Shown: one piece after another, positions 1 through 36,343 of the stretch
Position numbering within the stretch: position 1 is the first letter of the stretch
How the letters are laid out: every line of letters begins with the position of its first letter
NCBI RefSeq assembly: GCF_964340395.1
Contig: NC_135549.1
Span: forward strand, 13,463,842 to 13,527,841
DNA length: 64,000 bases
Reading direction: 5' to 3'
Source: Glandiceps talaboti
Taxonomy: Eukaryota; Hemichordata; Enteropneusta; Spengelidae
Made by a program: the position numbers and the translations under genes
Notes under the pieces: model-generated
Told to the model about the DNA's origin: nothing
What the model saw: only the letters and a program-made list of their open reading frames with translations
Databases searched by the model: none

Positions 1-1200
1 AATGTTTATTCATTTGTCTTGTAATCCCTGTTATATTTGTGATATAAGTGATCATTTGGCTGTTGCTAGGGGTGTGGTCTTGTTGCTAGCACACTTACAT
101 ACATTTTTTGAATGTTATTTCATTTGTCTCTTAATCCCTGTTATCATCTTCACAATATATGTGATCATTTGGCTGTTGCCATTGGCGTGGTCTTGTTGCT
201 AGGCATATTTGCATACACTTTTTGAATGTTTGTTCACTTGTCTAAGAATCCCTGTTGTTATCTTTGTGAAATACACCACCATTTGGCTGTTGCTATGGGC
301 GTGGTCATTTTTTGATTGTTTACTCACTTGCCTACCAGATGATGTTCTTACTTGACCAAACTATACTGCCTTTGATTGTTGCAAAGAGTTTTGTCATGGT
401 TGCTAGGGCCAATTGTGTCAAAATGCTTTTTAAAAAATACCGCCAATGGTGTTGTAGCACAACTGGTTTTTAAAAATGTTTATCCATATGCTAGTCTATG
501 CTAACAATAGGTGTTTATTTGCTGAATAACTATCCAGTTGCCTATCCAACCATGTTGCTATCTTTACGATAAATGCTATCATTTGGCTGTTGCTATGGGC
601 GTGGTCATGTTGTTAGATATATTTGCATACATTTGTGTATGTTTTTGTTCACTTGTGTATGAATTCCTGATATTGTCTTTGCAATATACGTGATCATTTG
701 GCTGTTGCTATGGGCGTGGTCTTGTTGCTAGGAAAATGTACATACATTTTTTGAATGTTTATTCAATTGTCTATTAAACCCTGTTGTTATCTTTGTGAAA
801 TACACCACCGTTTGGCTGTTGCTATGGGCATGGTCATGGTTACTAGGGTATTTGCATACATTTTTTGAATGTTTATTCATCTGTCTTTCTATTCCTGTTG
901 TTATCTTTGCAATATACGTGATTATTTGGCTGTTGTTATGGGCATGGTCTTGTTGCAAATTTACATACATTTTTTGGATGTTTATTCAATTATCTATTAA
1001 ACCCTGTTGTTATCTTTGTGAAATACACCACCGTTTGGCTGTTGCTATGGGCGTGGTCATGGTTGCTAGGGTATTTGCATACATTTTTTGAATGTTTACT
1101 CACTTGCTTACCAGATGATGTTGTTATTTGACCAAAATATACTGCCATTTGGTTGTTGCTAAAGGGCGTGGTCATTGTCGCTAGGGCCAATTTTGTCAAA
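1..1200. repeat. tandem array of an AT-rich dispersed repeat
   Basis: A unit containing ATTTGGCTGTTGCTATGGGC, then GTGGTC and a 'ttgctaggNNNatttgcatacattttttgaatgtttattca' type segment recurs about eight times, with variable spacing of roughly 100-170 bp. Spurious ORFs here are shared between units and show no codon conservation. The same sequence reappears at 37970-38130. It lies 3' of the plexin exon in transcript direction, so it is probably plexin intron. No gene seen. Confidence 0.75.
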
Positions 1201-1731
1201 ATGTTTTTAAGAAAATCTGCAGAATAACAGTTTCAGAAACATCTTGCCAAGTTTCAGACTAATTGACCAAGTACTTTTTGAGATATAAGTTTTTGACCAA
1301 AAATGAACATTTTTACACCTAATTTGCATATCACTCATGGAATCATGGTATGCTTAATATTTCTTCGTCCATACATCCCTAGATACATTCCCATTAAATT
1401 TCAGCCCAATCTGCTCAGTAGTTTTAGAATTATAGATTTTTAACCAAAAAGACACATTTTTAGCCCTAATTTGCATATCACTGATGGAATCATCCCGTCA
1501 TGAACAAATCTTACTTTACATCCCCTTAAGAATGTTCCCACCAAATTTTGCACCAATCTGCCCAGTAGTTTCTGAGTTTAAGTTTTTTGACCAAAAATCA
1601 CATTTTTTGACCCAAATCACACACCTGTGATGCGATCATTTTGATTTGAACAATTTCCCAACTAGACACCCAAAGTAATGGACCCACCAAATATCGTGGC
1701 AATCGGTTCAGCGGTTTTTGACTTTAAGTTG

Positions 1732-1775
<44 letters not shown>

Positions 1776-2296
1776 GACAGACAGACGCCGGGCGATCCCT
1801 ATAGCACTACTGAACAAGTTCAGTTGTGCTAAAAAATCTGCAGAAAAACACATCTGGAAACATCTCACCAAGTTTCAGTCCCACTGGCCAAGTACTTTTT
1901 GAGATATAAGCTTTTGACCAAAATTCACATTTTTAACATCTAATTATATGCTTGATATTTCTTCATCTATACTTCCCCAGCTGTATCCCTGTTAAATTTC
2001 ATCCCATTCTGCTCGCAGTAGTTTCTGACCAAAAAGACACATTTTTAGCCCTAATTTGATATCACTGATGGGATCATCATGTCAGCTATACGCCCCTAAG
2101 CAAATTCAGCATCCCTACCAAATTCAGACACTAATCTGCTTAGTAGATTTTGAGTTTAAGTTGACCAAAAATGATATTTTTTTACCTAAATCAAACACCT
2201 GTGATGTGATAATTTTTTCTGCAAACAATTTCCGAACAAGACACCCATCGCCACCAAATACTGAGGCAATTGGTCCAAATTTGCTTTCTGTTGTTT

Positions 2297-2334
<38 letters not shown>

Positions 2335-2598
2335 GCGCGCACATACACGCACACACACTCACACACACACATACACACACATGCACACACTTTATCACCC
2401 TTATAGCACTACTGAACTTCAGTTCAGTTGTGCTAAAAAATCACATTTTCTACATGTAAAAGCATACACCTTTGATACAATCAGTTGCATTTGAACACAC
2501 TTTAAGTAGTACATTGTATCCCTACCAAATGCCAAGGCAATTGCGCTGGCAGTTTTTGGTTTAAGTTGTTACAAACATACACAGGCAGTCAATCAATC

Positions 2599-2667
<69 letters not shown>

Positions 2668-2710
2668 CAGACAGACAGACAGACTGCAGACAGACAGACA
2701 GACAGACTGC

Positions 2711-2779
<69 letters not shown>

Positions 2780-2830
2780 CGTTTCTCCATGCCTACTGAA
2801 CTACTACTGAACCTCAATACTAAAAACACT
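1201..2830 (+). repeat. three stacked copies of a repeat with microsatellite 3' tails
   Basis: Three successive copies (about 1201-1836, 1837-2441, 2442-2830) share segments such as 'accaaatttcagaccaatctg' and 'ttttgaccaaaaatgacat'. Each runs into an AC and/or GACA microsatellite followed by TATAGCACTACTGAAC and, in the first two copies, a short self-complementary end, TTCAGTTGTGCTAAAAA. Each copy starts directly at the A-rich tail of the previous one. A fixed 3' end with a simple-sequence tail resembles 5'-truncated non-LTR retrotransposon copies (RTE/CR1-like), but no coding part is present, so the class is inference. Related copies lie at 4825-5131, 37950-38545 and, as an inverted pair, 59985-60420. 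Confidence 0.65.
2599..2775. repeat. (GACA)n microsatellite
   Basis: About 177 bp of GACA/AGAC tetranucleotide repeat, interrupted twice by CTGCA, at the tail of the third stacked repeat copy. Confidence 0.95.
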
Positions 2831-2928
2831 GATCAGACACTATGGTGCACAAAAACTTATTTTTATTACTTAGAGGGCAAAATCTTACAATTTATTACTA
2901 AAGATATATGAATTAAATATATACTTAC

Positions 2929-4032
2929 ACCTAAAGAAACTCCACAATTTCCACCTGTTAGGATCTGCATGGTGTGTGGTGAGCTTGAACCTGTATCAGC
3001 AAGACATTGAGTTACTGCTGCTTTAAATCCAGTTTCTATCTCACTCATCTTATACATACATATTACCGAGTTATCAGATGGCAGTGGTCCACTGCCTGTC
3101 TCTGATTTTGAAAACACCACAAACAAAACTTGTTCAGTGTCTGTCAAATCTAGAGAATCACTGAGATGTAGAGCTGGTTTGGCAAGATATGCTGCTTGAG
3201 CGAGGTTATACGTGTCACCATCACACTTCAATGTCACTTCAGTGTAAGTATTATAATTGTCAGTACTGCTTTTATGACAAACACGAACAATCCTAGATAC
3301 ATAGTCATCCCATCTTTCTGGCCCATCAGAGTTCTGTCTTGTCAAAAAGTAGCTATAACCACCATAGCTAAAGCCATATACATGAACAACGTTGAAGAAC
3401 TCTTTATATCCATTTATCAATGTAACTGATGTCTCTCGTTCAAGAAGGCTAAAGATCGGAGATCCATTAAGGTTCCTCCCACTGACAATATGACTTCCAC
3501 TGTCTTCAGATCCTGTATATTGTGTGCCGACAAACAGGGCTGCATCAGTATGAAAGCTAGGACCAATGAAACCAAAACTAGATTGTTCTAATGTAGCTCC
3601 TGTTACATATATCGGAGATTCATTATCTTCATATAGTACTGACAAATCTTGCAGATGTCTTAATTGGCAAGTGCCAGAATGTCCACCACACACAACCAGA
3701 TTGTTGTCATTTTTGTTAACTAATAGTATTTTGTTGTAGGTGTCATACAATTCATCAGTAAGTGGTCCTGTTGTTGCATTCACTTCAAGTGTTAAATTCC
3801 TATCCAGTTTATACAGCTGATTCACACCAGCGACATACACATCACCTGTGTCATTATTCACAGTTAGGTGATTGAAACCAGCTGATTGGGCATCAGTAAA
3901 ATTAGACACCACATAGATGTTAGCTTCTGACTGGATTATCAAATATGGCAGGACTATGAGGAGAAACAAACCACTATGTAAGATTTTGTATGGAAGTAGT
4001 AGTCCCATAGCTGACCATTCATGTACATGTAC
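2929..4032 (-). CDS. plexin, first coding exon (signal peptide and most of the Sema domain); gene continues off the left edge
   Basis: The ATG is at 4008; coding sequence 4008-2929 gives 360 residues, ending in phase 0 at a GTAAGT donor (2928-2923). Residues 1-29 form a hydrophobic signal peptide. The rest reads as a plexin-type Sema domain: an early 'GDVYVAGVNQLYKLD' blade, the 'CGGHSGTCQLRHL' cysteine segment, 'YSYFLTRQ', 'YNLAQAAYLAKPA' and 'CMYKMSEIE'. Plexins are single-pass semaphorin receptors with a cytoplasmic Ras/Rap GAP domain; the PSI, IPT, transmembrane and GAP exons are not in this window. A single large exon covering most of the Sema domain is typical of plexin genes. A splice acceptor (TTTTCTTCTGTAG) precedes position 4032, so 24 bases of 5' UTR are in this exon and at least one upstream noncoding exon is expected. 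A good donor-like GTGAGT at 5197 is a possible end for that exon but is unproven. Plexin versus another Sema receptor: fairly sure of plexin; subclass (A/B) not resolved. Confidence 0.85.
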
Positions 4033-4076
4033 CTACAGAAGAAAATATTTATCACAATTTAATATAACATGATGAC

Positions 4077-4078
<2 letters not shown>

Positions 4079-4157
<79 letters not shown>
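4079..4157. repeat. (GA)n microsatellite
   Basis: About 79 bp of uninterrupted GA dinucleotide, just 5' of the plexin first coding exon, inside its presumed 5' UTR intron. Confidence 0.95.
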
Positions 4158-4161
<4 letters not shown>

Positions 4162-4824
4162 TAACGTACATGTAAAAGGTTGAAGGGTCATCTTCCACTT
4201 ATGCCATTGCCATCATACATGTACATGTACATCAAATCAAGAATTCACAGAAAAATCCACTTACAAACTCTATAATACCTTAGAACAGGCAAATACATTG
4301 TGACATTATACCTTGAGATATGTAAAGTAAAAGTTAGGCAGAAAAGTTTTCTCTGTGATTGTCTTTGAAGTGTTAAAGTTTAAAAGTTTTACTTTAGCTT
4401 GCTTTTATACATGTTCAGGTATCGAATACCAGACTGAGAGATTTCCAACCCTGTGACTGAATTTGAGGAGAGCATAGTTATTGTGAGCTGGTTTGATATA
4501 GACAATGCTAGCTTCACTAGAATACATATTGTAATAATTATGAATTTTGGAAATACATGTAGGTGTGAAGCATTGTAACAAGTAGGGGGTACTGTGTCAT
4601 GGTAACATTTCTACATCAAATGCACTTCTCAATGACTATAGGCTATAGCACCTCTGAACTACATACAATACTATCATGAATGCAGCACTATATATTAAGA
4701 GCCATAAATTTTAATCAACCTATCAACATTTCTGATCATCTGATGGTTAGTTCCATGTTGGATGATGAATGGACAGATACAAGTTTGTAGTCTAACCCTT
4801 TGCTCAAATCCTAATCATACATTC

Positions 4825-5065
4825 AAAAATACCGCCAATGGCGTTGTAGCACAACTGTACATTTTTTTAAAATGTTTATCCATACACTAGTCCATGCTAA
4901 CAATAGGTGTTCATTTGCTGAATGACTATCCAGTTGCCTATCCAACCATGTTGCTAGCTTTGCGATATATGTTATCATTTGGCAAATATCAAAACAATCG
5001 ATCCAGCAGTTTTTGACTTTAAGTTGTTTACACACACACACACACACACACATCCACACACACAG

Positions 5066-5099
<34 letters not shown>

Positions 5100-5131
5100 A
5101 CTTTGCCATTCCTATAGCACTACAGTTGTGC
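4825..5131 (+). repeat. copy of the microsatellite-tailed dispersed repeat
   Basis: Contains the 'taccgccaatggcgttgtagcacaact' segment seen at 438-465, then an AC/GACA tail and TATAGCACTACAGTTGTGCTAA. Same family as 1201-2830. Confidence 0.65.
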
Positions 5132-5587
5132 TAATAAAATGTAATGTAATAACATCCCTTAGTTTTGGAGGGAATGACAAAGTGGAAAAGCACTCACCTG
5201 CGTAGGATGTATTTTGTTACTTTGTTGCACATATTATTATCATTGTCCTGGGATATAGTGTTTGCATGATCATTTGTTGCAAATAATTGTTGTGATACAT
5301 TATAATGCAAAACAGGGAGGAAAATGTAGACACAACCTGAATGTGTGAAAGTTTTTGAAAATTGGTGTGAAGTGCGCCAGACCCCCCCCCCCCCAAGAAA
5401 ACCAAAAAAAACTCAAACAACAACAAACAAACAAACAAACAAACAAACAAAACATCCTGAACTGAGTTCATTATTGAGCTGTCTGACATCATAACACCGT
5501 CCCTTATGACTATGAGTATACGAGTGTTGTGATTGATTGGTTGAAATCATGTAACCAATTATTCTGCATTGTTAAAATGTCACTGTA

Positions 5588-5621
5588 TTTATTTACACAC
5601 ACACACATACACACACACACA

Positions 5622-5672
<51 letters not shown>
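5588..5672. repeat. (AC)n microsatellite
   Basis: About 85 bp of AC dinucleotide with a few TA interruptions. Confidence 0.9.
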
Positions 5673-5675
<3 letters not shown>

Positions 5676-6411
5676 ATAACTGATTAGAGGAGAAAATGTA
5701 ATATGAAATTTAATGATAATATTCATTTTGTTTTCTACAAATTGTAGAGTGTAGACCTATAATTATGCTATTTTCACCCTATTGGGTGTTTAATTTGTCA
5801 GTTGTTATGCAGACATCTTTATTGCTAGCCCATAACGTAGACCCGGGGGAATGCATGTGTCCATTATTATATACCTACTGCTTCTTGATAAGCTGAGTCA
5901 ACAACAAGCTGATTCAAATTCAATGTATTGTACACTTCACCATTTCTTTTTGGCTGTTACATTTACTGTCATTTGTTCTTTTGTGAGTGCTCATTACATA
6001 CATCTGACACAACACCATAGGCATTCCTGTACCAAATCTGAGTGAATCTGAGTGAATGCACTCAACGAATGAGAATGTGCCGAAACATACTGACATACTG
6101 GTACAGTATTCTGTTCCCTCAAGAACTTGATTTCTCTAAAACACAGCCATATTCACAAATTTATATTTACCATGAAGAAAAAAAAAAAAAGAAAAAAAAA
6201 AAGAAAAAAAAAATATATATATTATATATTATATTATATATACAAAACCACAAATGACTTGTTGACAACACTAGAGGAAGATGAACAATCTGGTGAAATG
6301 ACATTCTGATTATATCAACTCTGACAGAAGTACATGATATAAACAATGTTGAGAGTAATAATTCCTGACGTTTGTGACAAAATTGAACATTGTCAGCTTT
6401 TGGTGGTAATA

Positions 6412-7858
6412 CCACAGGGTAAAGGACTAATGATCAATTTTGTACTCGCGATTTTCCGGATTTCTAATATTATTGTCAGTATATTTCAAATAAAGTTTTA
6501 AATACTGTTTCCTCTCACTGTTTTTTTTCTATTTCCTACCTGATATCAATGTCTTATCTGAGTTTATCAGCTTTGCATTAATTAGTAGCTTGCTAAAACA
6601 AACTCACTATTTGCCCAAATTAACGCATTATACCGTGAGTGTAAACATCTACTGATACGACTAATGGTAATACACAGAAAGGGGTGAAACTCCAAAGGGA
6701 CGTGTCCAGAAATTTGCAAAGAAATCAACTTTCAAACGGTACAATGGTAATTCCACAACCAGAAATCCTTAAAGTACAAATGAAGGGAAGCATTGATGAA
6801 GTTATAGCATTGAAGCTTGTCTGTAAGTGCCCTAACACGAAACCAGGCCAACACACTGACGATGTCCCGATGACATCCGTAAAGCAGGAAGTCGGAAGTT
6901 GAAACCTTTGACCCCTGAGTTGTTTATTACTGGCGATATAAAAGGGTAAAATACACTCATGAAACACTGCACAGAAGTCAATACTTTTTCATTTTTGAGT
7001 TTCGTCCTACATTTTCCTCATTTTTGTGACGTTTTCGCACTATTTAATAAAAACCAAAAGACCTATCATGTACCAAACGACGCGACGTTCTATTTTCGAA
7101 AATGTCGATCGTGCTGCGCTGCACGGGTTACATTTAGGGGATATTTTTGGTTTTCAATCGCGAATATCTATCATGCAAGTATTTCTTCGAATATCGGCTT
7201 TTAAATATATCATCCATGCTACATTTTTCACGATAGACATTTTTGGTTTTCAATCGTGAATATCTATCGGGCAAGCAATTCTTGGACAACGTCGGCTTTT
7301 TAATATGTCAATCCTACATCCATGATCCTAATGAACGACACACTGTTTTGTCCAGGCGACAGATGTTTTTGGTTTTCAATCGTGTCAAAACTGTCTTCGC
7401 AAGCATTTCTTAAAATACCATGTACGTCGGCTTTTTAATTTGAGAATGAAATAACAATATGCATGATAATAACATATGCATGATTTTACCATTTGTTTAT
7501 TTCCTGTTGTTTTGTGAATTCATGAATAAATTAAGTGGCAGGGTGATTTACGGATGTCCTCTGGACACGTCCCTTTGGAGTTTCACCCCTTTCCGTGTAT
7601 TACCATTTAGTCGGATCAGTAGATGTTTACACTCACGGCATAATGCGTTAATTTGGGCAAATACTGAGTTTGTACTAGCAAGCTACTAATTAATGCAAAG
7701 CTGATAAACTCAGATAAGACATTGATATCAGGTAGGAAATAGAAAAAAACAGTGAGAGGAAACAGTATTTAAAACTTTATTTGAAATATACTGACAATAA
7801 TATTAGAAATCCGGAAAATCGCGAGTACAAAATTGATCATTAGTCCTTTACCCTGTGG
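6412..7858. mobile_element. 1.45-kb non-autonomous DNA transposon with 298-bp inverted ends and TA target duplication
   Basis: Positions 6412-6709 and 7561-7858 are near-perfect inverted copies, both 298 bp, beginning CCACAGGGTAAAGGACTAAT. The element is flanked by TA on both sides (6410-6411, 7859-7860), the signature of Tc1/mariner-like insertion. The 850-bp interior has no transposase ORF. Instead it holds three tandem copies of a roughly 115-bp unit (7139-7440) sharing TTTTTGGTTTTCAATCG and 'gtcggctttttaat'. The superfamily is inferred from the TA duplication only. Confidence 0.8.
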
Positions 7859-8399
7859 TAATACAATGAAAATCATAAACCCTGAAACAAAACATTGCCT
7901 GACTCTACTAAAATCTCACTAACATTACTACAGTTTTGTGTCTGGCTAGACAAAATATCTCTTTGTAAAAAATGTTCTTGCCTGGTGCAACAAAAATCTA
8001 ATTGATATTTCCACATGTTATAGTCTGGCACAGTAACAACTAAATTACAGTTGTTACTTTTCAGTCAATTGACTGTCTAAAAATAGCGCCAACCATAGGT
8101 TTACATGGGACTTATAAAGACAATGTAACAATATTGGTAAATGTGTGTCATGCCAGATGATTGAGGAAACTGGATGTTGGTAAGATTTTTGTCTAGCCAG
8201 ACCATAAAATGTAGCAATGTTTTGTTTGAGGGTTTATGATTTTTGTTGTAAATTGATAGTGAAGTTAGTATTAATGAGGTCATAGTATAATGGTGAACTA
8301 ATGCCTTGTAATCTCTTTTATGTTAACTTAAAATTTGATATGTAAATAGCGAAGACTCCCACACAAATTGTGGTATTACATGTCTGTTAGGATTTTGTG

Positions 8400-9500
8400 T
8401 CGTGACTTTACTCTTTAGTTGATATGTCTGCCGCTGTCACGGTACACGTACATTAGTAGTTGCCCCCCCCCCCCCCCCCCCCCCTCGGTGGTTGCCCAGC
8501 TTCTATCGAGATAACTCTGAAACGACCTCTGAAAGTATACGCTACGGGGTCCGGTTTCGATACGTCTTCAGGTGAGAGTTCCAGCGCTACTATCGACACA
8601 ATGCCGTGGCATACGACTTACTCAACCCGGTCAAACCATAGATCATCACGTTTAGGTACCACGCCTTTCGATATGAATATGTTGGGATAACACCAGGAAA
8701 TAGTAAAATTCCAGTTTTATATGGGGAAAAAATAATAGCCGTTGGAGAGAACATGATGGAACTCGACCGTCAAGCACATCACAAGCTTCTCCTCCAAAAG
8801 TTTACACTCCACGGCAAGGTGTGACGTGAAAAAGAAGTTGGTCTGGTTTTTGATCTGTTGTAATCTTTAGTGGTGAATCGCCGACACGACAGCGTATACA
8901 CTCAGACACTTCACCAATCTATATATCATGTATTGTCTCATATGACATTCCTTGTATCAAGGTTGACCTATACGCTGAGTCTGTGGACTACATAGTACAT
9001 GTATAGCCGTTTACAAGGACGTCGGACACCACTTGTTTTTCTCCCCCATTAATCAAATGTTAAGCCTGCACGGAAGTTCTGTCATTAGTTAATTTACAAC
9101 GGTTTACTTTCCGTGTAAAATACACGAAAGCAGTTCACCGACCGATTCCGGGTGAAGGGAAAGCGTTCACGAACGTCGAGTAGTGATGTCTGATGAGACA
9201 AAGTAAAACTTGGAGTAGATTTTAAAGTGGTCGTAAGTTAACTTTCAGGTTATTACACTAAACAGAACAGAACAGTTTCAAGACAATTGAAATTGGTTAC
9301 TTACTTAATTTGCTCCAAAAATAAAGAACAGTAGTTTCCTAAGTAACAGAGTTTGGTGGAACACTGCGCAATGTTTGCCTCAGTACTGTGCTGTACACGG
9401 AAGTAAGTTCTAACAAAATACTTTTTGAATACATAATACATTACCCGGTACCCTGCTTATATCTCCCATCATTCCTCACAGACCAACTCCCTTTCTGAAC
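8400..9500. other. unique, CpG-richer stretch without a recognisable gene
   Basis: After a 22-bp poly-C run (8463-8484) the sequence has more CpG and fewer repeats than its surroundings. It lies upstream of the plexin gene, so it could hold its promoter or a 5' noncoding exon. I see no convincing ORF, TATA box or splice pair, and this remains a guess. Confidence 0.2.
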
Positions 9501-12207
9501 ACAGTAAGATATCGACTTGTTTTTTCAGTTCTCCTTGGAAATTTGAGCGAAATGTATTAGATAACAACATATTACAATACTTCTGATGTTGATTTGTTAA
9601 CTAAAACGAACTAAAAAAAATTACAAATTAGACGCACGGAAATGGGGTAAACCACAAGCCTAAAATTATCACTGGTTCCGCTTTGTTCATTACACCGACG
9701 CGACGTGACAACCTCAACAAATTGTTCACGGATTATGCAAATACACTCGGATTTCCCCAGTTTGAGCGCACTTCTCTGACAATTTCTGCGAATGTGGTCT
9801 ACATCAAAATCATTCATCTCAACTGTTCCTTTACTTTCTTGCCCCGTTTTCAATGTCAACGACCACATTCTACTGAGTTTTTTTTATATGGTATCTTTCA
9901 ACTTCCAACTTCTACCATAGACCCTTCACCAACTGTTGGCGGAGGGTCTATGCTTCGACCATAGACCTGATATGTAACACGAGAAAGCAGACACCTCTTC
10001 TAGGGGACGGCCGCCTCCTATTGAATATGCTTCCGAGTCAACGACCCCCGCGCTTCGACATCTTTCCACCTATAAATATACATTGTAAGCTTACTGGGTG
10101 GATGGATATGGATGACTCGGATAATGGCTTCATTCGTGAATTTTTGAAATTTAAGGACTAAAAGAGTGTTATGTGGTGCTATGTTCACATGTCTAGTGAT
10201 AATATGAGGTAAAATTTGAATCAAAATACAAGAGAGTAGTGGGGGTGGCTCCCGCCCCCAGAAATTTTTTAAATTTAAAGTGTTATTTTAACATGTCAAG
10301 GTGATAACAATACCATTTCTTGATCACAATTGGAATTTGAATTCAGCAAACTAAGACCTATAAGCTCCTTAAAGGAAATCCTCAAAGTATATTGTTGCAT
10401 GCCATACTATTTTAAATTATTTCATCATTTAAATTACTGATTCATTCAAGGTACTAAGTCAGGTCAGTAATTTTAGTAGTTTGATCTGATATTAGTGTTT
10501 CGATTTGTTTTAGCATATGCCAACAGTTGGTATAAACCTTCGACAAGAAACTGTGAGTAGCCTACGGCGGCCCGCGGCGGCGCCAGAAAGGTTCAAACAC
10601 ACATTTACCTGGGATGCTAGTTTCTGCACTTTTATCTCATACCCTGGAAACAATTTTTTTCTGTCTTGAGTTGGTCAGCATTTTTACCCCTGCTTTTGGC
10701 CGGCGATAATTTTTTTTTCGAAAAGCATCCGTCCCACCCCCACCCTCACCCCACTCCAGAAATCAAATGGTGTGCCCCTAAGGGCACGTAAGGTGCGTAT
10801 TTGTCTAGTGACTTGAAAGCTAGTTCCATTATTGTTGTGCGAGTTCTTCTTACCACCAGGCCTGTATGCTGTATATACACAAAATCAATATCAGCGTGAT
10901 GTCAGTGTCTAGTATTATTTTACTTTTAATGGAATCTGTTTTAAAAAGCTATTTCCCCCACTGTATACTGGCTTTGTATTCATAACACTATGACTTTTAA
11001 CTGTACATGTATTTAATTTTATTTCACTTCCCAATGCTTTTAATTTTTAATTGTTATTATTCAGCGCTTTTGAATATTTTTATAATAGAAACGGCGATAA
11101 AGAAAATAAATAAATGTTAAATGTTCAAAGCACTACATACTACTACATACTGATTTGAAATTGATCGTGAGATCCGAAACAGTTTTCAATTTTCCTGAGG
11201 CCTAACTTAAAGAATTTAGTTTTTCATCATACGTTGAACTGTTGATTTCGCCCCTTGCCCACGTATTACCTGCTGATATAAGTTAAACTAAATAGTGGTC
11301 TTAGAAACCGAGCACGAAATTTCATACATGTTTACATATTTGTCTGGTAAATGCTGACTTTACACCACTCATTTGATTCTTTGATTTGACAGACAACGAC
11401 TGTGCGCGAGCACAGTAATAGCTTAATATTAGAGAAATAAATTTATGATTCGCAAGTTACTTACCACTCAAAACGGGAATGGTCTCTTTTATTCAAACTC
11501 TTACTTTAAGCAAATGTTTACATTTCTACTAAACAATGGTAATTGGATGTAAATAACGGATGAAGTCATAACTTTTAAAATGATATCGTCAGCGAAATAT
11601 TGCTTATCGTACACTAAGACCACATGTTCTCATTAATCTTTTCTTTAACACTTTACACTCAACTGACAACAATGTGTTTATGATTTTCTAGTCAGTCAAC
11701 CGATAAGATCCATGGTTAAAACTTTGTCTAGGAGCACAATTTCAGACTGAAGTGAATTTGAGACAAATTGCCGAAATAATAAATATTCAAATATTGGTCC
11801 TTGGCAGTATGATGATATTTTAATATCACAGTCTTTTGCGGTATATATGTCTGGACGTGTAAAATAATCATTGTCCAAAATTACAATCTTTTAAAAGAAT
11901 GACTCGTCCACAAAATATTGCTCGATTGTAAATTATTTATTTGTTATTCATTCAAATTGATTCCTACCGGTAAGGCTGCATAACATCTCATCCCTCGTGC
12001 AAAAACCATAAGCCAAGTAAACTTTAAAAAGTGGAGGTTCAAAATATGGTGAACAAAACTAATCACTAAAAACTGTCCTGGTACCAAACATGTCAAATGA
12101 ATCCATAAAATCTGTATACGATAGACAACTGAGGTGTCGACTGGGAGATTTGTGGCCCACGGTGAAATCGTTCAAGAGTCGTGACACAGTCCAATACGAT
12201 CACGTTG

Positions 12208-12210
<3 letters not shown>

Positions 12211-12244
<34 letters not shown>

Positions 12245-12273
12245 CTCGCGCGCATAGACAAGACAGACAGACA

Positions 12274-12323
<50 letters not shown>
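12211..12323. repeat. (AC)n/(GACA)n microsatellite
   Basis: AC repeat, a short CGCGCG/GACA core, then a second AC run. Confidence 0.9.
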
Positions 12324-12327
<4 letters not shown>

Positions 12328-13064
12328 CACCATTTGCTTTGGGCCAAGTCTGAGTCAAGACTTGACAGAGAAGATGATTGGCATGGTCTGTTTTATATTA
12401 TATATATTTTATGATCTAATACAAAAATAATTTAAAACTTGAAAATTAATATGCTCTAAGTCAAATTCGTCAATTTGTCACCGGGATTTGACACAGCATA
12501 TTATTTACATTTAATTTTACATTACTCTGATATTATTATGACGTGTATAACAACAGCTGAATCTGAGAGAACATTGAATTGACAGGACATCATATAATTT
12601 TCTGTCATGTCTAGAATTGCTACGTAAATTTCTCTCATACTTTCAACAGTAATAAATAAATTATCGAATTCACTAAAACGTCATCATCTGAATTGCCCCT
12701 TCGTATACATACACCTAATCAAACCCTCGCTATTCACAAATTTATATCCGTTCTGTAAAATTATATCAAAAACATAATTGTTGTCATTCACGACAAAAAA
12801 AATGAGTGTAAAAAATCCAACAATTATATACATATAATTTCTTACGAATAAATACTATGTTAACAACAACATCAAAGTCGAAGCAGGATGCTAGACGAAC
12901 TACAAAATAAATTTTAAATGAAAACCCTCTCATTCAGAACAATCTTTCGTTATTTTCTAACTTCCCCTTTCTTAACTACTCGAACCAAATCATAATGGGT
13001 GGTATATAAAAGAAATGGTCAAAGTCAAAGAAATATGCTATTTGAGCCATACTCTAATGTGAGC

Positions 13065-13065
<1 letters not shown>

Positions 13066-13131
<66 letters not shown>

Positions 13132-13150
13132 ATATATTATATATATATAT
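13066..13150. repeat. (TA)n microsatellite
   Basis: About 85 bp of TA repeat with two interruptions, roughly 260 bp beyond the stop codon of SLC6 copy B. Confidence 0.9.
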
Positions 13151-13409
13151 CCGATACATCATGAACTGCTAGCGTTGCTTAAATATCAAAAAATATATAA
13201 ATAATAATAATATAATAAATTAAATTAATATACAAAACAATTAATGGAAAGTAATCCAAGACGCCTTCATAGACAGCACAAGTTAATGAATCAAGTTATT
13301 TTTTCCGTGTAATTGAAAACCAAGTTTACCAATTGCTTTATTTGCCATTATATGGTTTTCTGTAGTACATCGATGATATCAGTTTTCCACTAAGATTACG
13401 ATATGCTTT

Positions 13410-36343
<22,934 letters not shown>

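Larger units (their letters stand above)
9501..13409. other. intergenic region, no gene seen
   Basis: AT-rich DNA between the plexin 5' side and the 3' end of SLC6 copy B. It holds a short inverted repeat at 9916-9952 (18-bp arms starting CATAGACCCT, 2 mismatches), a long AC/GACA microsatellite at 12211-12323 and a TA tract at 13066-13150. The short ORFs have no family signature. Possible polyadenylation signals for copy B lie at its right end (see the gene entry). Confidence 0.5.

Noticed and set aside
2566-2829. Repeated 'SVCL'/'TDRQ' open frames on both strands
   Set aside because: Translations of the GACA microsatellite, open in all frames because the tetranucleotide has no stop in those phases.
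5140-5198. Candidate plexin 5' UTR exon ending in CGCAG|GTGAGT
   Set aside because: The donor is good but there is no matching promoter or upstream acceptor, so it is only mentioned as a possibility.
6684-6967. 72- and 80-residue ORFs on both strands
   Set aside because: They lie across the inverted arm and core of the 1.45-kb element and show no family motif.
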